A DNA stretch of 64,000 nt, taken from the NCBI GenBank assembly GCA_036522155.1, contig DATDGI010000194.1, forward strand, positions 1 to 64,000, read 5' to 3'. This DNA comes from UBA9676 sp036522155 (GTDB lineage Bacteria; Actinomycetota; Actinomycetes; Streptosporangiales; Streptosporangiaceae). The notes under the pieces were generated by a model. The model was not told where the DNA came from and searched no databases. It saw only the letters and a list, made by a program, of their open reading frames with translations. Of this stretch, positions 58,462-64,000 are shown piece after piece. The first letter of the stretch is position 1. Every line of letters starts with the position of its first letter. A program made the position numbers and the translations under genes.

Positions 58462-60144
58462 ATGCACGACACCAGCCCACGCCGCGCCCGCCGCGGGCGG
58501 CGGCGGGTGATCATTACCCTGATCACCGTGGTGGCCGTGGTCCTGGCCGGGGCCGGCGCCGCCGTCGGCTACCTGGCGCTGCGCACCAAGGGCAGCCCCC
58601 AGCAGGCGGCGGCCAGCTATCTGCGCGGCTGGCAGCAGGGCAGCTACCGGGCCATGGACGCGGTCACCGTGAACGCGCCGCCCGGCGGGCTGGCCGGCCC
58701 GCTGCGGCAGGCGGCGGCGCAGCTCGGCCTGCGCCGCATCCAGCTGAAGCTGGGCCGGGTGACCAGCAACGGCGGTACCGCGCAGGCCCGCTATACCGCC
58801 ACCGACCAGCTGGCCAGCGGCCACGCCTGGAGGTACCAGGGCCAGCTGCAGCTGGTGACGCGGAACCGGCAGTGGTGGGTGAAGTGGAGCCCGGCCGCGA
58901 TCTACCCCGGGCTGCGGGCAGGCGAGCGGTTCGCGCTCCAGGCGGTCTGGCCGCCGCGGGCCCAGATCCTCGCGGCCGACGGGACCGTGCTCAGCTCACC
59001 GCAGGCGATCGCCAGGTCCGGCTCCCTGGCGCTGGTGACCGGCATCGTGGTCGCCGCTACGGCCGCCCAGGCGAAGGCGCTCGGCGCGCCCTACAAGGCC
59101 GGGGACGATATCGGCCTGGGCGGCGTCGAGCAGGCCTATCAGAGCCAGCTGGCCGGGCGCGCGGCCATCAGCATCCGGATCGAGGGCCCAGGCCACCACC
59201 TGGACGCGGTCGCGGCGCGCTTCCCGGCCCAGCCCGGCACGCCGGTCCGCACCAGCATCGACATGCGCTACCAGCTCGCCGCGTCGGCCGCCGTCAGGTC
59301 GGCGGCGACGAACAAGCCGGTGGACTTCGTGGCGCTGCAGCCGTCCACCGGCCGGGTGCTCGCGGTGGTGGAGCGGCCGGGCGGGTTCGACCGGGCCCTG
59401 GAGGGCGAGTTCCCGCCTGGCTCGACGTTCAAGGTGGTGACCGCGTCCGCGCTCAGCCGGACCGGGATGCGGCCCAGCAGCACCGTGCAGTGCCCGCCGA
59501 CGGCCATCATCGACGGCCGGACGTTCCACAATTTCGACAACGAGCAGCTGGGCACGACCGACCTGCTGCACGCGTTCGCGATCTCCTGCAACACCACCTT
59601 CGCGCTGCTCGCCACCCAGCGGCTGACCGGCCCGGCGCTGGCCTCGATGGCCCGCACGTTCGGCTTCAACGCCACGCCGTCCCTGGGCATCCCGGCGACA
59701 CTGGGTCACTTCGCCACCCCGCACCAGAGCGTGGACATGGCGGCTGACGCCTTCGGCCAGGGCGCCGACCTGGTCAACCCGCTCAGCCAGGCGTCAGTCG
59801 TGGCCGCCATCGAGAGCGGCACCTGGCGGCCGCCGCAGCTGGTGATCAGCCCGGCGCCGCCGCAGACCGCCCAGCCACGCAAGCTGAGCCCGGCGCTGCT
59901 GGCCACCCTGCGGCCGATGATGCGGGCGGTGGTCACCATCGGCACCGCCGCGGGGGTGGGCTTCCCGCCCGGCGTCTACGGCAAGACCGGCACGGCCGAG
60001 TACGGCAGCGGCCGCAACCCGCCGACCCACGCCTGGTTTATCGGCTACCGCGGCGACCTGGCGTTCGCGGTGATCGTCGAGGGCGGCGGCGTCGGTGCCG
60101 ACACGTCCGGCCCGATCGCCAACGCCTTCGTCCGTCACGTCTGA
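58462..60144 (+). CDS. Class B penicillin-binding protein (MecA-N-like and transpeptidase domains)
   Basis: The 560-residue membrane-anchored transpeptidase has a transmembrane helix at 17-39, an NTF2/MecA-N-like domain at about 45-145, a dimerisation domain at about 146-255 and a transpeptidase domain with STFK (321-324), SCN (375-377) and KTGTAE (about 514). All active-site motifs are present, so it should crosslink peptidoglycan. The N-terminal domain type occurs in PBPs with low beta-lactam affinity, such as PBP2a. The 268 bp before it show no strong promoter. Confidence 0.9.
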   Translation: MHDTSPRRARRGRRRVIITLITVVAVVLAGAGAAVGYLALRTKGSPQQAAASYLRGWQQGSYRAMDAVTVNAPPGGLAGPLRQAAAQLGLRRIQLKLGRVTSNGGTAQARYTATDQLASGHAWRYQGQLQLVTRNRQWWVKWSPAAIYPGLRAGERFALQAVWPPRAQILAADGTVLSSPQAIARSGSLALVTGIVVAATAAQAKALGAPYKAGDDIGLGGVEQAYQSQLAGRAAISIRIEGPGHHLDAVAARFPAQPGTPVRTSIDMRYQLAASAAVRSAATNKPVDFVALQPSTGRVLAVVERPGGFDRALEGEFPPGSTFKVVTASALSRTGMRPSSTVQCPPTAIIDGRTFHNFDNEQLGTTDLLHAFAISCNTTFALLATQRLTGPALASMARTFGFNATPSLGIPATLGHFATPHQSVDMAADAFGQGADLVNPLSQASVVAAIESGTWRPPQLVISPAPPQTAQPRKLSPALLATLRPMMRAVVTIGTAAGVGFPPGVYGKTGTAEYGSGRNPPTHAWFIGYRGDLAFAVIVEGGGVGADTSGPIANAFVRHV

Positions 60145-60902
60145 CCCGTCCGGCAGGTCACCGCCCACGCGGTCGCGCCGATCCGGAACGGTCCCGTGCC
60201 CAGCAGCGCCTGGCAGTGGCCGCGCAGCAGTTCACGCCGGTCCGCGGCCAGCGATACCACGTAGGCCCCGGCCGGGCCGACCCCGAGCAGGAACGGCTCC
60301 CACCAGTCATCGAAGCTGGGGTGGGTGACCGTGACGGTCAGCCTGGCCGGCTGGGCCGCCGTCATCCCGGCCCGGGCGAACAAGGCGGCGAGATGGCCTT
60401 CGCGCGCCCCGGCCAGGCCGGACTCGTCCGGTGCCGCCGGATCCAGCTCGCGCACGGCGTGCCAGAACGCGGCCAGCGGGCCGGTGCCCCCGGCATGGTC
60501 CCAGACACAGGCGGCGACCACGCCGCCCGGCCGGGTGACCCGGCTCATCTCAGCCAGCCCGGCCACCGGGTCGGCCATGAAATGCACCACCAGCTGGGCG
60601 AGGGTGGCGTCGAAGGCCCGGTCGCCGAACGGGAGGCTCTCCGCCGCCGCCCGCCGGACGTCCACCCCGGGCAGGCGCTCCGTCACCGCCGCGGTGAAGG
60701 AACGGGACGGGTCCACCGCGGTGACGGCGTCCGCGCCCAGCCGGCTGGCGAGTTCGGCGGTGAGGGCACCCGGGCCGCAGCCCACATCCAGCGCCCGCTG
60801 CCCGGGACGCACCCCGGCGAGGTCGGCGAGGCAGGACGCCAGCGGTTCGGAGTACCGGCCCATGAACCGGTTGTAGGCGTCCCGGCTGACGTTGAAGGCC
60901 AT
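60135..60902 (-). CDS. Class I SAM-dependent methyltransferase
   Basis: The 255-residue methyltransferase has motif I ALDVGCGPGALTAELA (about 38-53), an acidic loop AVDPS and a later LAQLVVHFMADPVAGLAEMSRVTRPGG. Substrate unknown. The ATG shares a base with the HxlR stop (TGATG), so they are coupled. The 3' end overlaps the PBP gene tail to tail by 10 bp. Confidence 0.88.
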   Translation of the reverse strand: MAFNVSRDAYNRFMGRYSEPLASCLADLAGVRPGQRALDVGCGPGALTAELASRLGADAVTAVDPSRSFTAAVTERLPGVDVRRAAAESLPFGDRAFDATLAQLVVHFMADPVAGLAEMSRVTRPGGVVAACVWDHAGGTGPLAAFWHAVRELDPAAPDESGLAGAREGHLAALFARAGMTAAQPARLTVTVTHPSFDDWWEPFLLGVGPAGAYVVSLAADRRELLRGHCQALLGTGPFRIGATAWAVTCRTGQT

Positions 60903-61375
60903 CAGGCGATCCGGCGCGCACCCGGGCCAGGCAGCGGGGTGACGTCGCGGGCCGAGCCGAGCACATGACCGGCCCCGCACGTCAGCTCCAGCCGGACCGG
61001 CTGGCCGCAGCCGCGGTGGGTCAGCAGCATCGGCGGGCCGCCCGGCTGCGCCGCGTGCTGGTCGCCCCACTGCATCAGCGCCACCAGCACCGGGTACAGG
61101 TCGAGCCCCTTGCCGGTGAGCCGGTACTCGTGCCGGCCGCGCTGGCCCTGCTCCTGGTACGGCACCTTGCGGAGCTGGCCGTCCCGGACCAGGCGGCCGA
61201 GCCGGTCGCTGAGCACCTGCCGCGGGGCATGGGTGCGGCGCTGCATGTCGTCGAACCGGCGGACCCCGTTGAACGCCTCCCGCAGCACCAGGAACGTCCA
61301 CTTCTCACCGATCATGGCCACGGTGGCGCCGATCGCGCAGTTGGCGGTGTCGTAGTCGAGCATCTGCGGGTGCAT
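60902..61375 (-). CDS. HxlR-family transcriptional regulator
   Basis: The 157-residue MarR/HxlR-type winged-HTH protein has the family phrases CAIGATVAMIGEKWTFLVLREAFNGVRRFDDMQ, QVLSDRLGRLVRDGQLRKVPYQEQ and EYRLTGKGLDLYPVLVALMQWGD. Its N-terminal Cys13 is a position used for redox or aldehyde sensing in relatives. It has a leaderless promoter (TAGCAT six bases before the ATG) overlapping that of the divergent acetyltransferase. Confidence 0.9.
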   Translation of the reverse strand: MHPQMLDYDTANCAIGATVAMIGEKWTFLVLREAFNGVRRFDDMQRRTHAPRQVLSDRLGRLVRDGQLRKVPYQEQGQRGRHEYRLTGKGLDLYPVLVALMQWGDQHAAQPGGPPMLLTHRGCGQPVRLELTCGAGHVLGSARDVTPLPGPGARRIA

Positions 61376-61381
61376 GACAAC

Positions 61382-61424
61382 ATGCTAGGTCTAGTTGACA
61401 GACTCAGCAACGCTGGCCCATGCT
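61382..61424. promoter_or_regulatory. Overlapping divergent leaderless promoters of the HxlR and GNAT genes
   Basis: Minus strand: TTGCTG (61410-61405), 17-bp spacer, TAGCAT (61387-61382), then six bases to the HxlR ATG. Plus strand: TTGACA (61395-61400), 18-bp spacer, CATGCT (61419-61424), then six bases to the GNAT GTG. Each -35 lies within the other promoter's spacer, so the two cannot fire together easily. Confidence 0.75.
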
Positions 61425-61430
61425 GGGTCT

Positions 61431-61919
61431 GTGAACCGAATCCAGATACGGCCCGTGGACGGCGCGGACCGGCCGGCGCTCCGCGACTTCCTGGCCGGCC
61501 TGTCCACCCGGACCAGGTACCTGAGATTCTTCGCCGGGACCGTGCCGGCCAGCCCGGCCATGCTCGGCGTCCTGGGCGGCGACCGCCGGGGGGTGGACGT
61601 CATCGTGGCGACCCGGGACGGCGCGATCATCGGGCACGCCATGGCGGTCGACACACCTGGCCCCGATGGCGACCTGGTCTCCGACCTCGGGGTGGTGGTG
61701 GCCGACGCCTGGCAGGGCCAGGGCGTGGGCACCCGGCTGATGCGGACCCTGGCGGGCCGGGCCCGCGCGCGGGGGGCCACCAGCGTGACGATGGACGTGC
61801 TGGCCGAGAACCGGCCGATGCTTACCATGATCACTGACAACTGGCCCTCGGCCCGGCAGCACCGCAGCGGCCCCTACCTCACCATCCGCGCGCCACTCGT
61901 GCCCGCCCATCACAACTAG
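61431..61919 (+). CDS. GNAT-family N-acetyltransferase
   Basis: The 162-residue acetyltransferase starts VNRIQIRPVDGADRPALRDF and has the acetyl-CoA-binding motif VVVADAWQGQGVGTRLMRTL (Q/R-x2-G-x-G/A). The substrate is unknown. The GTG is chosen from the promoter six bases upstream. It may be regulated by the HxlR protein whose promoter overlaps. GGAGG near its stop serves the following thioesterase. Confidence 0.88.
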   Translation: MNRIQIRPVDGADRPALRDFLAGLSTRTRYLRFFAGTVPASPAMLGVLGGDRRGVDVIVATRDGAIIGHAMAVDTPGPDGDLVSDLGVVVADAWQGQGVGTRLMRTLAGRARARGATSVTMDVLAENRPMLTMITDNWPSARQHRSGPYLTIRAPLVPAHHN

Positions 61920-61931
61920 GAGGACCGGACC

Positions 61932-62414
61932 GTGCGCTCCTACCAGTGGCAGGATCCGGCGATCTCGGCCGCCGCCGCCCGCGAACTCGACGGGATGGCG
62001 TTCCTCAAGGAGATCGTCGCGGGCACGATCCCGCCGCCGCCCATCGCGGTCACCCTCGGCTTCAGCCTGGTCTCGGTGGAGCCGGGCCGGGCGGTGTTCA
62101 GCCTCACGCCGGCCGACTATCACTACAACCCGATCGGGTCCGTGCACGGCGGCGTCCACGCCACCCTGTGCGACTCGGCCTGCGGCTGTGCCGTGCACAG
62201 CATGCTCCCGGCCGGCGCGCACTACACCTCGCTCGACCTGGCCGTCCGGTTCATCCGGCCGGTCACTACCGGCACCGGCCCGCTGCTGTGCGAGGGCACG
62301 GTCCAGCACCTGGGCTCGCGCACCGCGCTCGCCGAGGCCCGGCTGACCGGGGAGGACGGCAAGCTCTACGCCCACGCCACCAGCAACTGCCTGATATCCC
62401 GCCCGGATAGGTGA
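61932..62414 (+). CDS. PaaI-type hotdog thioesterase
   Basis: The 160-residue acyl-CoA thioesterase has the hotdog helix region YNPIGSVHGGVHATLCDSACGCAV, with the HGG and Asp of the PaaI family, and a strand HYTSLDLAVRFIRPV. AGGAGG at 61918-61923 is before the GTG start, so it is translated from the GNAT mRNA. Substrate unknown. Confidence 0.9.
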   Translation: MRSYQWQDPAISAAAARELDGMAFLKEIVAGTIPPPPIAVTLGFSLVSVEPGRAVFSLTPADYHYNPIGSVHGGVHATLCDSACGCAVHSMLPAGAHYTSLDLAVRFIRPVTTGTGPLLCEGTVQHLGSRTALAEARLTGEDGKLYAHATSNCLISRPDR

Positions 62415-62426
62415 GAGGCTCGCCAG

Positions 62427-63380
62427 GTGAGCGAAGAGAGCCGGGACGGGGTGACGCTCACCAACCTGGACCAGCCGCTGTTCGACGGGGCCGGGGCGAG
62501 CAAGCGGGATCTGGTCGACTACCTGGACGCGGTGAGCGGGCTGCTCATCGGCGAACTGCGGGACCGCCCGCTCTCGGTGATCCGGGTCCTGCGGGGGCAG
62601 GCCCCGTTCATGCAGAAGAACCTGCCGAAGTACACCCCGGACTGGGTCCGCTCGGTGCCGATGTGGGCCGAGGCCTCACACCGGGAGGTCAGGTACGCGC
62701 TGTGCGACGACCGGCGGACGCTGCTGTGGTTTGGCAACCAGCGGGCGGTGGAGTACCACCCCACCCTGGTCCGCGCCGGCGACTGGGCCCACCCCAGTTA
62801 CCTGATACTCGACATCGACCCGCCCGAGGGCGGCGCGTTCGGGCTGGCGGTGCGGGCCGCCGGGCTGGTCCGGCAGGCGCTGGCCGACGCCGGCCTGGAC
62901 GGCGCGGTGAAGACCAGCGGGGCCAAGGGCGTGCACGTGTTCGTGCCGCTGGCCCCGTCCGGGATCGAGGACGTGGCCGCCGCCACCCGGGCCATCGCCG
63001 TCCGCGCCGAACGGCTCGACCCGGCCCTGGCCACCACCGCGTTCATCAAGGAGGACCGGGGCGGCAAGGTGTTCCTGGATTCGACCCGGGCGGGCGGTGC
63101 GACCGTGGTCGCCGCCTACAGCCCGCGGGCGCGGCCCGGTACGCCGGTGTCGTTCCCGGTCCGCTGGGATGACCTGGACCGGGTGACCCCGGCCGACTTC
63201 ACCGTGCACACCGCTCCCGGCCTGGTGGCCGGGGGTGAGCCATGGGCCGGGCAGATGCCGGCGGCGCAGACGTTGAGTAAAGAACTGGTCGAGGAGGGGC
63301 ACACGGTCCCGATCGCCAGGGTGCAGGCGATGCACGAGGGGAAGCGGCGCGCCCGCGCCCGCCGGGACAGCACGGAGTGA
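62427..63380 (+). CDS. Stand-alone LigD polymerase domain (non-homologous end joining)
   Basis: The 317-residue AEP primase-polymerase adds nucleotides, preferring ribonucleotides, during break repair. Catalytic carboxylates are Asp129/Asp131 (LILDIDPP), the nucleotide-binding KTSGAKGVHVFVPL follows near 163-176, and a third acidic residue lies in KVFLDSTR. The ligase and phosphoesterase domains of full LigD are absent, and no Ku or ATP-ligase gene is in view. The start is GTG. It may act with a separately encoded ligase. Confidence 0.9.
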   Translation: MSEESRDGVTLTNLDQPLFDGAGASKRDLVDYLDAVSGLLIGELRDRPLSVIRVLRGQAPFMQKNLPKYTPDWVRSVPMWAEASHREVRYALCDDRRTLLWFGNQRAVEYHPTLVRAGDWAHPSYLILDIDPPEGGAFGLAVRAAGLVRQALADAGLDGAVKTSGAKGVHVFVPLAPSGIEDVAAATRAIAVRAERLDPALATTAFIKEDRGGKVFLDSTRAGGATVVAAYSPRARPGTPVSFPVRWDDLDRVTPADFTVHTAPGLVAGGEPWAGQMPAAQTLSKELVEEGHTVPIARVQAMHEGKRRARARRDSTE

Positions 63381-63432
63381 CCGAGGTAGCCAGCGGGGAA
63401 TGCCGGGCGGGCCGGGCGCTGTTGCGGGAGGC

Positions 63433-64000
63433 ATGCCCGCCGTCGTGATCGCCACCGCGTTCGGTGGCCCGGACGTGCTGTCCGTGGTCGACGAGCCGGC
63501 CCCCGAACCGGGACCGGGCCAGGCACGGATCGCGGTCCGCGCGGCCGGGGTCAACCCGGTCGACCACAAGGCGTACAGCGCGCGGCCCGGCGCCGATCCC
63601 GCGCGGCTGCCGATCAGGGTCGGCCTGGAGGCGGCCGGGGTGGTCACCGCCACCGGCCCGGGCGGCCCGGCCGCGGTGGGCGATGAGGTGATCGCCTTCC
63701 GGGCGCCCGGCGCCTACGCCGAGGAACTGGTGGTGCCGGCCACCTCGCTGGTGGCCAAGCCGGCCAGCCTGGGCTGGCCGGAGGCCGCCGGGCTGATGCT
63801 GACCGGCGTGACCGCCTGGCACTGCCTGGTGGCGGCCGATGTGCGGGCCGGCGACATGGTGCTGGTTCACGGCGGGTCCGGCGGCGTCGGGACGATGGCG
63901 GTCCAGCTCGCCGTCCTGCGCGGCGCCACCGTGGTGGCCACCGCCAGCCCGGCGCGGCACGGCTTCCTGCGCGAGCTCGGCGCGGTGCCGGTGGCGTACG
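63433..64000 (+). CDS. NADPH quinone-oxidoreductase-like MDR protein, C-terminus beyond window
   Basis: The visible 189 codons encode a zinc-free medium-chain reductase: MPAVVIATAFGGPDVLSVVDEPAPE, the catalytic-domain phrase VRAAGVNPVDHKAYS and the NADPH-binding VLVHGGSGGVGTMAVQLAVLRGA. It stays open to the right edge. GGGAGG lies one base before this ATG, closer than usual; a GTG at 63445 would suit the ribosome-binding site better but shortens the first strand. Confidence 0.83.
   Translation, partial: MPAVVIATAFGGPDVLSVVDEPAPEPGPGQARIAVRAAGVNPVDHKAYSARPGADPARLPIRVGLEAAGVVTATGPGGPAAVGDEVIAFRAPGAYAEELVVPATSLVAKPASLGWPEAAGLMLTGVTAWHCLVAADVRAGDMVLVHGGSGGVGTMAVQLAVLRGATVVATASPARHGFLRELGAVPVAY

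Overview
The window is very GC-rich actinomycete DNA. The evidence is the strong G/C bias at third codon positions, three mycothiol-dependent DinB-type enzymes, a DUF222-HNH protein of the 13E12 type, a HadA/HadB pair behind tRNA-Met and rpmG, and many genes whose -10 box sits 5-9 nt before the start codon, as in leaderless actinobacterial mRNAs. It looks like chromosome from a soil-type organism with large catabolic capacity. I see no transposase, integrase, rRNA or CRISPR array.

Layout. (1) 1-6408: a Tad/Flp pilus assembly block on the minus strand (SAF/CpaB-like protein, MinD-like ATPase, TadA/CpaF ATPase, TadB, start of TadC), with a prepilin peptidase, a lipoprotein and a secreted protein on the plus strand. 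(2) 6421-8685: the operon tRNA-Met, rpmG, hadA, hadB, murB. (3) 8809-16343: a beta-lactamase-fold lipoprotein, a SpoU methyltransferase, a zinc dehydrogenase, a DUF3291 protein, an LVIVD-repeat protein, the HNH protein, and an ltrA pseudogene with an internal deletion and frameshift. (4) 16340-31748: a catabolic island. It holds a FadR-type regulator, a two-subunit transketolase whose second subunit carries 14 glycine-rich hexapeptide repeats, an M24-fold protein, a beta-hydroxyacid dehydrogenase-like protein, a LigA/LigB-like extradiol dioxygenase, a citryl-CoA-lyase-like protein, a CaiB-type CoA-transferase, an IclR regulator, an amidohydrolase, a quinone-reductase-like protein and a ribose-type ABC importer. 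An identical 14-bp palindrome lies before the operons on both sides of the IclR gene, so I infer that they form one regulon.

(5) 31745-41744: mixed housekeeping and accessory genes. These include a zinc-ribbon membrane protein with a predicted seven-bladed extracellular domain, a LURP-one/scramblase-like protein, a CadD-like transporter, VOC proteins, thioesterases, and a TetR-MFS efflux pair sharing operators. (6) 41746-51690: an amine or one-carbon catabolic island with a SIS protein, serine deaminase, a sarcosine/dimethylglycine dehydrogenase-like flavoprotein, a choline-kinase-like phosphotransferase, an APC permease, a UTRA-type GntR regulator, a nitrilase-family protein and an alpha/beta hydrolase. 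Its divergent promoter is built symmetrically around two GTCTAGAC operators. (7) 51743-64000: small genes including a zinc-ribbon/HTH protein and a DksA-like protein without zinc cysteines, two secreted-repeat proteins, an ECF sigma factor with a partner, a penicillin-binding protein, an HxlR/GNAT divergent pair, a thioesterase, a stand-alone LigD polymerase domain, and the start of another quinone reductase at the right edge.

The signals I consider most worth following are the repeat-containing transketolase subunit, the IclR regulon with a possible CoA-dependent route for ring-cleavage products, and the symmetric GntR promoter.
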